The notes below the pieces were generated by a model. It had not been told where the DNA came from. It did no database searches and was given only the letters and a program-made list of their open reading frames with translations. From contig JASANG010003810.1 in assembly GCA_030248215.1 (NCBI GenBank), positions 372,001 to 436,000 of the forward strand: a stretch of DNA of 64,000 bases. The letters are read 5' to 3'. The position numbers and the translations under genes are program-made. The DNA comes from Enoplolaimus lenunculus (lineage: Eukaryota > Nematoda > Enoplea > Enoplida > Thoracostomopsidae). Positions 49,098 through 58,366 of this stretch are shown one piece after another (position 1 is the first letter of the stretch; each line of letters starts with the position of its first letter).

Positions 49098-52000
49098 GTC
49101 TTATGCGTAAGCCGACTTTACGCGAAACCCGCAGGAAAAAAGACGCCCATAAAAGTAATACTGGCCTAGAAGCGGTAGTTGCCTTGCCTCAAAAACCTAC
49201 AACTGAAATGTGAACAATCATCAAAATGCTAGCACAGGAACAAATTTCATTTTGAAAACGTTCATCGGACAGACAGTGGCGGCAGAGCGCATAGAAAATT
49301 AGTTGTGCTAAACTTCGGGGCGAAGCACCTAAAGAAGTGTGAAATCTCGAGATATTTGAACAAAAATTTGTATTGTAAGTTTGATTTTAACCCTGAAAAA
49401 AATTTACACTCGTCAGCCGATGGGGGGATGCATACCACCGCCCCCCTGCATCGCCATTTTTACTTATACCATGTGTTTATAACTAAATCGCCACACTACC
49501 AAAATCCTGTGACACAAAAGTCACAAGGTATGAGTCCCACAGGCAGCTCAGCTCGCAGTTTGGATAAAAATTTCAGGAGAGGCATCCAAGGATTTTGAAA
49601 TGAATCTATGATTGTGTATCAATCGGAGAAAAACATACCAAAATCTAACACGTAAAGATCTGCTTGATCAACAAGCTCTGGTTCGAGTTCAAGTGAAATT
49701 GATGCGTTTTCGCGCGGACTAAAAATAAACGAAAATACCCAATTCAGGGTTTCCACGCAAAATAATTTACTAATTTTCATTATCAAATTACATCTCACAA
49801 ATTGGTTATATCCTGTCTGTCGACGCCTTTTTAGCGTAAGACCGCTGAGCCCGTGGATCCACCATTTTACCTTTGAATTGTGAGGACAAAAGAACCTAAA
49901 CATAACGGATAAACATGTTGCAAATTTTTAGAAACGTACTTCCTTATCCACATTTTAGGCTAGTTCACACTTACCTGGTACCTCCAAAGAGATACAACTT
50001 TTCATTTGCGAAAATACTGCAATGTCTTCTTCTGGGTTTGGGCCCATCACCATGGATATATAGTTGCGTCCACACAGAGATTGCTAAAATAGTAAGCTTA
50101 GTTTATTTACCCCAATACCACCAACAACGATCCGTTTCAACCAGCACAAAGTCGCCAACACCAAGTTCTGGGCTGGCTGCTGCAAAACTTTGCAAACGCA
50201 CATGATAAACGCAAACATACCAGCATTTTTTATATAAGTAGTTAAGTAGCGGCCACTTAAAAAGCATTCCGCCCGGCCTCTACTAAAAATAATCCTGGTA
50301 CCGCAAATGATATGTGGATATGCGTGCCCATTGTTAAACACCACTCTCATCTATCGTTTACTCAAAAGAAAGCGTAATCAAGAAACGTGCTTACCAGGAT
50401 CAAAACAATACAGCGTATTATAATGCTCTTTTGAAATACCATTGTAGCCACCAAATATATACAGTTTACCATCACGGGTAACTGAAATGAATATTTATAA
50501 CAAACAAAATTTCAGTAGCACCAAAGGTTAGCAACCAAGCTTGATTACAGGTTCTTACTGAAATCACTGCCTTAAGCTTCAATTTTAAACTTTTCTTTGC
50601 AGCAAATAATCTCAAAACTCACAACCACGGCTTACATTTATACAACAGTGAAACTTCCTTTAACTATTGAGACTTATAACCAAAAAATACGATCAAAAAC
50701 TGTGCTATACCTAAAATGTCTAAATTTTTATAACTAATCTGGTATCTTCAGATTGCTATGCTCTAGGGTTATGTTAGTATTATTAAATTATATATAATAT
50801 AATATATATAATATATATACTTACATGCAGAATGTGACCTCCTCCCACACGGATTACACTGACTAGTTGATGCAGGAGTAACATGAATCCACTCTTGTGT
50901 GTCAACATTCAAGTACGAAAGTGTATCACAGTATACTTCGCGGTTCGAATGAAACTGGCCCAAAACATCTGACCGACCACCAAATATATACATACGATTT
51001 CCGATAGGGGTTCCGGTATGGAAATCACGAAATTGGGGTGGCGCTCCCTAAACAAACAGTTCAATTACATCTTACGTTTATGCAGTTTCCAGCTCAGTGA
51101 CTGAAAATATCTTATTGCATTCAACAATATAGCTTGAAACGGTTTCTGATAAAAAAGTTTAATCATAGGCCCATGAACAGTTTTTGCATATAACTTAAAA
51201 GTTTGTCGTTAAAAAACAATTCGCTTTATATACCATTACGTACTACCCAAATATAGTTGAAAAAGTTGTTTATATATAGTTTCACACAACAGGCCAAATT
51301 TTATTTATGATGAATGATACAGGACTTAGCACTTATACAAATATTACGCCCGAAAATAAGTCAGGTGGAGGTCGGAGTAAAACATACAAAAGTCCCGCCA
51401 CAATGAAACGCGTGCTGAACGCTTACTAGTGTTGGAAGATGTTGCCACAACATTGAAGTCAAATCCAACGCATATACTTCATTAGAAAATCGTTCAAACT
51501 AAAACAGTTTAAAGACCAATATTTCAAGTAGCAATTAAAGAATAAACAAATTACAGCATGCCAAGCATCAGTTCATTTGCCTACGAAAGTGAGTTTTTAG
51601 AATATAAACGAAAGATATAATCCAGATTGAAATTTTGAAATTAAAACAGCAATGGTCAGCACATCACATTAGAACATAACTATCATAAGCTGCAAAAGTT
51701 GAAACCACTATTTTGAGATAATACAGTATTTTGAATTCTGATACTGAGCCAAATCCTGTTTGGTTACTACCCTTACACGTAGGTACAAAATCTAAGAATT
51801 TCGTAAAATACATGGAAAAATAGCTCACATCTTCTTCAAATCCACCAAATATGTACATAAAATTGCCAATCACGCATGCAGAATGCCCATCGCGGGATGG
51901 CGGAATAGTACCGTTTGTTGCAACTTCAGCCCACAATAACGATTCTGAAACATATAAAAATTAAACATGCTACCGAAAACAAGGTTTCGTAATTCCCTAC

Positions 52001-52781
52001 ACAGCGCATCTATGATGAGCTGGAGTAGTTGCCGTGAGTCCATCGACGAGATGACAAGCTAGTCGATGCATTAGTCGCAAATTAAGCTCAACGTGAAAAC
52101 ACGTAAATATTCGCCAAACATATTCAGAGAGATTCTGCTACTGAATATAATTCAGTTGTCATTACCAACAAATGCACACCTTACCTGTATCAAATTGATA
52201 CAGCTTGTTACATGCGCCATCACTATCATTTCGACCTCCCCAAATGTAAACCAAAGAACCATATGCACATGCTGTATGACCATAACGTTGGTATGGTGTG
52301 CAGAAATATTGCTCATGAGTCATGTTCGGCACTGACAGAGCACGCCATCGCAACGATTCTATAAGATCAATTGCAAGACAACTTTTAACTAGAAGAGCCA
52401 TTCAACGGTCATAGGAAATAATTACCAGGTTGATAAAAAATTCAGAAACGCACCAGTGCCCCTTAAAATACGTTTTGCAATTCAATGCAGGTAAAAGTTG
52501 TACTTTTTTACGTAAATATGAAAGAACGAATATCTAATAATACAGCATTTTATGCTCGAAATGTTCTACAATATTTTCACACTTACATACTGTTCTACTA
52601 CATTCCGAGCGTAAGAAGACACAAAATTACCCAAATACAAAATATGAACGTCCATTGGCCTTGTCATCTCGTAGTCTTCGCTCGAACTGTAACCACCGAA
52701 ACTATATATTTTATTGCCAACCGCTACCGCAGCATGATTAACACGTTTTGGACCGCCCTCCAAGTGGGAAGACCAAAGCAT
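47604..52781 (-). CDS. KLHDC3: Kelch-repeat protein, KLHDC3 (Peas) type, 10 exons, 390 aa
   Basis: KLHDC3 proteins are substrate receptors of Cullin-2 ubiquitin ligases that read C-terminal degrons, and are linked to meiosis in mammals (family knowledge). Minus-strand exons: 52781-52631, 52358-52185, 51944-51829, 51498-51427, 51047-50825, 50481-50395, 50083-49975, 49718-49639, 48723-48639, 47679-47604. They sum to 1173 nt with all phases consistent. The N-terminus MLWSSHLEGGPKRVNHAAV matches the family start. Kelch blades are visible as YSFGGY, YIWGGRND, MYIFGGFEED, MYIFGGRSD, LYIFGGYNG and LYLFGGTSP, each with its RxGH/RRSHS-type partner. The tail ends LPWDLRWEIMALTQ, like the human LPHDIRWELNAMT. 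Human KLHDC3 has 382 residues. Intron 9 (about 960 bp) carries a decayed CAGGG-family element at 47760-48080, and intron 8 carries a family 1 MITE. The gene is convergent with ACP1. Confidence 0.95.
47760..48080. mobile_element. Degraded CAGGG-family hAT-like element in KLHDC3 intron 9
   Basis: Starts AGCAGGGTGCAAGCGAAATTCTG, with GGAACCAGAATTTTG and TTCCGATTCCGGTATAATCC further on. It resembles the copy at 26432-26859. The right terminus has decayed. Confidence 0.55.
48901..49166. mobile_element. hAT-like MITE family 1, long copy with GC-rich middle
   Basis: Ends GGCCAACGTAACTTTAAGGTGCG and AGACGCCCATAAAAGTAATACTGGCC. Usual CCTAAGC units, plus about 100 bp of GC-richer sequence (CCCCGCCGACTTCGCGGTGCCC) not seen in other copies. 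KLHDC3 intron 8. Confidence 0.78.
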
Positions 52782-53036
52782 TGTTTACTACTTTGTCAAA
52801 CCGACATTTACCAAGCTGTACAAAACATCACATAACGTCCACACAGGAGTGCAATCGTAAGCGCTACAGAGCTTCGTATAAAAAGTGCAGGTATCAATGA
52901 CGGATCCATTGGGGCCACCCCGGCCGTGCTTCCCCCCAACAGCATCTTGACAAAAAATATATAGTGTCAATTGCTGTTTTACGCTGTTTATTTCTCTGTC
53001 TTATACAAAATAGTATAAGCACGCTTGATCTCACCT
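52782..53036. other. Region upstream of KLHDC3 (promoter side), no motif recognised
   Basis: Holds the presumed 5' UTR and promoter of the minus-strand KLHDC3 gene. No TATA box or other signal could be assigned with confidence. Confidence 0.4.
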
Positions 53037-53203
53037 TTATTCGGCCCTGGAGTCATTTGTTCCCTACAATTAGGGATACTAGACATTTATGGAGTCTAAC
53101 AAGGGTTTAAGGACTCTACCCGCTTACGGACTCTTATTAGGGATACGGACTCCTATTAATTGGGACTCAAAATTGGGACCCCCTCTTATTTGGGTTACTA
53201 TAG
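53037..53203. mobile_element. Truncated TA-flanked MITE (CTGTAGTGACCC family)
   Basis: Shares GGACTCTTATTAGGGATACGGACTCCTATT and GGGACTCAAAATTGGGACC with the copies at 60302-60730 and 62531-62938, and ends GGTTACTATAG followed by TA. The left end is missing. Confidence 0.75.
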
Positions 53204-53214
53204 TACGGGTCAAA

Positions 53215-53290
53215 AATAAGTTTATTACCTGCAAAAAATTTTGCCCCCCCCCCCCATTTTGAGATCCTGGATCCGCTACTGGCAGGTAGA
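53215..53290. mobile_element. Fragment of the GGATCCGCCACTGG repeat
   Basis: CAAAAAATTTTGCCCCCCCC followed by GAGATCCTGGATCCGCTACTGG. Similar pieces lie at 25895-25980 (inverse, GCGGCGGATCCAGAAATTTC) and 63190-63320. No complete unit is available to classify it. Confidence 0.45.
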
Positions 53291-53950
53291 GTTGTAACTT
53301 GGGAGATTTCACGTTTGGTTTACAGTACTTACTGAAGCACTAGCCTAGTAAATACATAACGCGTACAGATACTATTAATAGCACAATCCAACTTTTGTGT
53401 ATGCCACGTATGAAAGCTTTCTTTAACAACTATTTATAGTGGCTTCGATTGGGGTGCAACCTTTCAGACAAGGAGGAAAATGACAAATACAGCTAAGTTA
53501 AACTCATTGTATTTTTCTCGTACAGGTATTTTTTAAAAACGAAACAAAAAACGACCCTTAACCAACAATTTGTTCACAAATGCATTTTACTTCCATATGA
53601 ATGTGTTAACTGCGTTTGTGTAATGGTACTAATAGATTATCGACGCTGTCTAACCTTTGTGTCCAATTATTGTCACCAAATGTGATCCTATTCCCGATCT
53701 CAATTCTGAGGCCAATTGATGTTTTTGACAGTATGAGCGTATTGGACCAAATCAAAATTTTAATTTACGTAATTCTACGGCAATGAGCAGCGTACTCCTG
53801 TAGTAGGTGCATTCAGTGGGTTGCTGACAAACTGTGACAACATTTTGTTATCGCAGTAGTTCACACAAGTTAGATGTTTGTACGAATTTGTTTAGCTAGT
53901 GCGATAACGTAACGTCCGGTTTATGTTTTATATTATATTCGGTACAAAAA
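53291..53950. other. Intergenic DNA, no exon identified
   Basis: Searched on the plus strand for the missing selenoprotein S membrane-anchor and coiled-coil exons; none was recognised. AT-rich. Confidence 0.45.
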
Positions 53951-54124
53951 ATGACATCTATTTCAATCAAGCGGTTTATACCTGGATATCTTGTGGCTGG
54001 TGGATATTGCGCAAGCTTATTGTGTTTCTGTTCATTTCTTGCTATCAATTTTTGTAACCAAAATATTGGTTATAGCAAAACCGAGAAAAAATGTTGTTTC
54101 CCGTTCATTGGTTTAAGAATGTAA
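53951..54124 (+). pseudogene. Possible 5' piece of a small membrane-protein gene, cut by a repeat
   Basis: An ATG opens a frame with a hydrophobic segment (YLVAGGYCASLLCFCSFLAI, about residues 13-32) and then a cysteine-containing stretch (NFCNQNIGY, KKCCFPF). The frame runs directly into the first base of the 1.2-kb repeat at 54120 and stops there. Its length, TM segment and abrupt end at the repeat suggest an interrupted coding exon, but no homologue is recognised and chance is possible. See the minus-strand piece at 55450-55826. Confidence 0.35.
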
Positions 54125-54637
54125 GGTCTGGACTGGTCAAAAACGGGGATTTTCGACCGATCCGAAGGCGGGTATGGTCTAGTTTCGGGTTGATCCTGGA
54201 ACAGTTTTAACACGATTTAAACACTCCTACGGCTCGTGCGAGTCTATACAACGCTGTTTCCTGGTTTACTAGTAACACGCAAGTAATTAACACAAAATAT
54301 TGAACACAAGCCCGTTAGTCCCGCTGATGCCAAATTGCCAATTTTCCCTGTTTCTGATGGTTATAGCCTTTGTACGAGGGCCATGCGGCCGAAAAGCATT
54401 ATAGAAACTATGAGTACTGGGAAACTGCAATCTGTAAGCGAAAAATGGACAAAATCTGTCAGACACAGCCTACGGGACCGCTACTTAAATCACGTCCGGG
54501 CACAATAACAACAATAAAACACAAATTATAAGACTTGCAAATATACGTCTACCAGGCCTAAAAATTACCACTTTTACCAAGTAAAATATGCTGACTCCGA
54601 TTATATGCTATTTATCACTCCGTCAAGGCGAGAATTG
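54120..54637 (+). repeat. 1.2-kb repeat unit, left part only (copy 1)
   Basis: Direct repeat of 55827-56337, starting TGTAAGGTCTGGACTGGTC and highly similar along its length. It breaks off at CCGTCAAGGCGAG, where an inverted piece of the same unit begins. Confidence 0.9.
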
Positions 54638-54639
54638 TA

Positions 54640-55455
54640 TGGGGCCCCAGTGTGCACTCTGTGCCACACTGGTGCCCACCCTCGGCGTCCCTTGAGCTCC
54701 TAGCTATGTCGTTTCCGTGGCATGCGAAGTCCAGCCGTCTCAGTCTCGATCCTAGTATCGTGATTTGTACTTAACCGGTATCTTTTTAGCCTTGCCATAC
54801 TGTTGCTCATTTGTAAAACTACTGTGCTTTAACATTTCTGTCAAATTCTTGTCAAACTTAGTCTTATTCCTGCCAATTTCGCTTATGTCAATTACGTGTA
54901 TTTTTACATATATTTCATATTGTCTTTTCAGGTACTAAAACCCCATTTTCTGACCAAATTCTATGCGCTCAGTGCGTTGCGCATTCCCATTTCTACAAAT
55001 TCTTTTCCCCTTGACCCTTTTGTGCCAGTTCCCACATTTCATATTTCTTGTGCTCTTATATACACTTATTTTCATGTTTTCAGGCGCCCCTTTCCCGTTT
55101 CCTACTAATTTCAAGGTGCTCATTCCATTTCGCACCTCCATTTCTGCCAATTCTGCCCCGTTTGAGTCTTATTTGTCATATTTCTTTTTATGTCATTATG
55201 GCGATGATTCTAGAACATTCTAGGAGTTGAAACGATAGCTTAGCTAGTTAAGGTGCTTAAAAAGGATTTTCTAATTGTGCGTAATCGTAGCAGTATTCGC
55301 GGGTCGCGTAAAAACGTATATTTCTTGCCTTGACGGAGACACAAAAAAAGTAGTTAATCGAAACCAGCGTATCTTACTTGATCAGAGTAGTGATTTTTAG
55401 GCCTAGGAAACCTGTACTTGTTGTTTTTGTAATTTGTGGTTTATTGTTATTATTG
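54640..55455 (-). repeat. 1.2-kb repeat unit, inverted partial copy (copy 2)
   Basis: Reverse complement of about 56200-57029, starting TGGGGCCCCAGTGTGCAC and ending GGTTTATTGTTATTATTG. Head-to-head with copy 1, so 54120-55455 is a rearranged pair. Open frames here are mirrored in copy 3 with many differences and are not genes. Confidence 0.9.
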
Positions 55456-55826
55456 CTTATCTGTAGTGTTTTCTAGCGATGCCACTAACGTAGTGTCATT
55501 CATAGTCGTACATGTTGATTCTAGAGCCGGATTATCAAATTTTTGTGTGTATGGCTCATCAAATATGTCCTGAATTGGTTGATGTTCAGTAATTTCATCA
55601 ATTTCAGATTCAGACATTGTACGACCTAGGACAGAATTGCGTGTATTTCGCTTTTTCGGGCTGTGTAACATCATAGTGAGAGGTTAATTAGCAAAAACGG
55701 ATACTTACCGGATGTTGACTTTAGTTTGTGTTAGTAGTGTCAATAGGAACAAAACGAACCAAAATGTGTTCGGGATCGCTGCAATTTGTCCAAAATCAAC
55801 ATAGAAACCAACCGTCGTGGTCACCA
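55450..55826 (-). pseudogene. Possible 3' end of a membrane-protein gene (two exons), inverted between repeats
   Basis: On the minus strand, 55826-55709 encodes a hydrophobic segment (NTFWFVLFLLTLLTQTK) and ends at a good donor (CG|GTAAGT). After a 48-nt intron with acceptor TTACACAG, 55660-55450 continues in phase with a basic then acidic tail (PKKRNTRNSVLGRTMSESE, ... DNPALEST) and a stop that falls in the repeat junction. The FWF at the head of a last TM helix and an NP motif near the C-terminus vaguely recall prominin tails. This is weak and not a firm call. The coding start is lost: the sequence abuts the first base of repeat copy 3. It may be a fragment of the same gene as 53951-54124, or a fragment carried by the repeats. 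Confidence 0.4.
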
Positions 55827-57029
55827 TGTAAGGTCTGGACTGGTCAAAAACGGGGATTTTCGACCGATCCGAAGGCGGGTATGGTCTAGTTTCGGGTTGA
55901 TCCTGGAACAGTTTTAACACGATTTAAACACTCCTACGGCTCGTGTGAGTCTATACAACGCTATTTTCCGGTTTACTAGTAACACGCAAGTAATTAACAC
56001 AAAATATGGAACAGAAGCCCGTTAGTCCCGCTGATGCTAAAATTGCCAAATTTCCCTATTTCTGACGGTTATAGCTTTTGAACGAGGGCCATGCGGCCGA
56101 AAAGCACTATAGAAATTATAAGTATTGGGAAACTGCAATTTGTAAGCGGAAAATGGACAGAATCTGTCAGACACAGCCTACGGGACTGCTACTCAAATCA
56201 CGTCCGGGCACAATAATAACAATAAACCACAAATTACAAAAATAACAAGTACACGTTTCCTAGGCCTAAAAATTACCACTTCGATCAAGTAAGATACGCT
56301 GATTTCGATTAACTACTTTTTATGTCTCCGTCAAGGCAAGAAATATACGTTTTTACGCGACCCGAGAATACTGCTACGATTTACGTATAACTAGAAAAAT
56401 CCTTTTTAAGCACCTTAACTAGCTAAGCTATCCTTTCCACTCCCCGAATCTTCTAGAATGTTCGCAATAATGACATAAAAAGAAATATGACAAATAAGAC
56501 ACAAATGGGGCAGAATTGGCAGAAATGGAGGTGCGAAATGAAATGAGCACCTTGAAATTAGTAGGAAACGGGAATGGGGCGCCTGAAAACATGAAAATAA
56601 ATGTATATAAGAGCACAAGAAATATGAAATGTGGGCAATGGCACAAAAGGGTCAAGGGGAAAAGAATTTGTAGAAATGAGGATGCGCAACGCACTGAGCG
56701 CATAGAATTTGGTCAGAAAATGGGGTTTTAGTACCTGAAAAGACAATATGAAATATATGTAAAAATACACGTAATTGACATAAGCGAAATTGGCAGGAAT
56801 CAGACTAAGTTTGACAAGAATTTGACAAGAAAGTTAAAGCACACTGGTTTTACAAATGAGCAACAGTATGGCAAGGCTAAAAAGATACCGGTTAAGTACA
56901 AATCACGATACTAGGATCGAGACTGAGACGGCTGGACTTCGCATGCCACGGAAACGACATAGCTAGGAGCTCAAGGGACGCCGAGGGTGGGCACCAGTGT
57001 GGCACAGAGTGCACACTGGGGCCCCACCC
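55827..57029 (+). repeat. 1.2-kb repeat unit, apparently full length (copy 3)
   Basis: Starts TGTAAGGTCTGGACTGGTC and ends CACACTGGGGCCCCA. The TG...CA ends recall a solitary LTR, but no matching short duplication was seen at its borders and no retroelement protein lies between copies, so the class is open. Noncoding by eye. Confidence 0.75.
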
Positions 57030-57376
57030 GACAGTCGTGTGGCACTGTCCAGTTGCAGAGCGTTATTGGGGTGCCATGCTGCAATGCAAGTGCGTTGCCG
57101 TATAGTGTCGTGCCGAACAACACCAAACGGCACCAGACGGCACTAATATAATAAAAAGGAATAGCGCTACCTTAAGTCTTTGAAAATTTTTCATCTCAAA
57201 TCTAACATGAAATCATAGTGAAAACCTTTCGAATCTGGTTTATTACTTTTACTGAAATTTCAGAGAAATATTGCTACGTATTAGCTTATATCCTGTTGTA
57301 TATAATTGATCTGCCGTAGCGATGTTAGTTTTACTATCATGTCAAAATTTCACCGTAAACAAAATATTTATTTCAG
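57030..57376. other. Intron upstream of the visible selenoprotein S exons
   Basis: Includes a GC-richer patch (CAACACCAAACGGCACCAGACGG) near 57118-57145 that resembles family 3 MITE interiors, then AT-rich DNA ending in a good acceptor (TATTTCAG). Confidence 0.45.
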
Positions 57377-57878
57377 ACCTGTAAGACAAAGCAACCGGAC
57401 GAAACCCCAGATCTGCCTAAAAGCATAAACAAACCAGCAGCTGTTCTTAGAAGAAGTGGTAAGTAAAGCCAACGATGCTTAACATTTTCAATTAGTTATG
57501 TATTTTACAGCGGTGTACACATGTTATATATTTGGGGCACCCCGAATTAGTTAATACATTTTTTGTATACTGTTGTAAAATTCTTGAAGATAGTGGTCAA
57601 GAACTCACAGCCAGTGAGTACTACGCAGGATCTATGTGAACTATTGTTGTTAGTTCGTCACTTTCAGGTTTTGGAATGTAATAGCAAATGATTTATTATT
57701 AACTTTTTGAAGAATACTGTTCTTACGATTTTTGTGTAGCCTATGTTGCACATTTATTTTAGTGTATGATTGCGTTTCAGATTATAACCCATTGATGGGC
57801 AATTCAGGAGGCGCCGGGTACAGACCGAACAGAAGCAGATTTGCCGGAAACTTTGGCGGTGGAGGTGGATGAGGATAA
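57377..57878 (+). CDS. SELENOS: Selenoprotein S (VIMP), C-terminal two exons, Sec-UGA penultimate codon
   Basis: SELENOS is an ER-membrane protein of the p97/Derlin degradation complex; its Sec sits in a reductase active site at the C-terminus (family knowledge). Exons 57377-57458 and 57781-57878 join in phase 1. They encode TCKTKQPDETPDLPKS-INKPAAVLRRS and then DYNPLMGNSGGAGYRPNRSR followed by a Gly-rich end. The human counterpart reads [20 protein letters not shown] then SSGGUG. Here the frame reaches TGA at 57870-57872, one Gly codon (57873-57875) and TAA at 57876-57878, the exact GGUG-stop layout of the family. A SECIS element follows at 58264-58324. The upstream exons for the membrane anchor and coiled coil were not found. 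They may lie beyond recognition upstream, or have been displaced by the repeat-rich rearrangement at 54120-57029. Confidence 0.9.
57870..57872 (+). promoter_or_regulatory. SELENOS: Selenocysteine codon (UGA)
   Basis: In-frame TGA followed by GGA and TAA. The position (second residue from the end) and surrounding glycines match selenoprotein S, and the SECIS lies about 390 nt downstream. Confidence 0.9.
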
Positions 57879-58263
57879 CTTTTGGTGTAACTGACTTGAT
57901 GGCATAGCACACCGCGCGATAAAAACACTGACCGTTCTTTCAAAATGATTAGTTGGAATTTGATACTTATTAATATTTTAAATATTTCATGGAAGTACGC
58001 TGTGATTTTTAAATTTCGAAATTTCCCCGAAATTAAAACCTCGAGTTTCAAATGACGTGTTTGGAATTGACTTCTGCTGAATTGTTAGTTGGTCTGTACA
58101 TTTTTTGGTAGGCATTTAACTTAAAAAGGTTAAAACACACAATGTCCCTACATACCAGTTCTTGGATAAGTGTATCTCTCATTTCATCTACTCATCTGTA
58201 GGTCTTGTTGGGAAATTAGTGTAACTGATGTGACTGGGGTTTATTGTATACGTTTTTATTGTG

Positions 58264-58324
58264 CGGTATTGTGATGTGATCTCATTAAATGCACGTATGC
58301 AGGGGAGAATCACTGATGATGCTG
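58264..58324 (+). promoter_or_regulatory. SECIS element, form 2
   Basis: Helix I: CGGTATT (58264-58270) pairs with GATGCTG (58318-58324), including G-U pairs. The SECIS core is TGAT at 58272-58275 opposite TGAT at 58314-58317, giving the sheared G-A tandem. Helix II: GTGAT+CTC (58276-58283) pairs with GAG+A+ATCAC (58305-58313, one bulged A). The conserved unpaired AAA sits at 58287-58289, 12 nt after the TGA of the core. A mini-helix, TGCA-CGTA-TGCA at 58290-58301, makes it form 2. Directs Sec insertion at the UGA at 57870. Confidence 0.9.
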
Positions 58325-58360
58325 TGTTCATCAAGTTACTGACTGGTTTTAGTAATTTCT

Positions 58361-58366
58361 AATAAA
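58361..58366 (+). promoter_or_regulatory. Polyadenylation signal AATAAA of SELENOS
   Basis: AATAAA 37 nt after the SECIS, placing the SECIS near the end of the 3' UTR, where it normally lies. Confidence 0.7.

Noticed and set aside
49874-49897. A short KLHDC3 exon with acceptor at TATGTTTAG
   Set aside because: Exon 7 (ending AG) joined to 49718 gives the expected GGTSP continuation in phase; the short piece would break the alignment.
51781-51828. Read-through of KLHDC3 exon 3 past 51829
   Set aside because: A better exon at 51498-51427 (72 nt, phase 0 to 0) supplies the missing FSNEVYALDLTSMLW blade sequence.
54896-55230. Protein-coding genes in the 1.2-kb repeat (hydrophobic open frames)
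   Set aside because: The same frames occur mirrored at 56415-56770 with many differences, no recognisable domain and no splice structure.
57870-57872. TGA as an ordinary stop codon of the gene
   Set aside because: The Gly-rich context, the GGA-TAA that follows and the downstream SECIS fit selenoprotein S, where this TGA encodes Sec.
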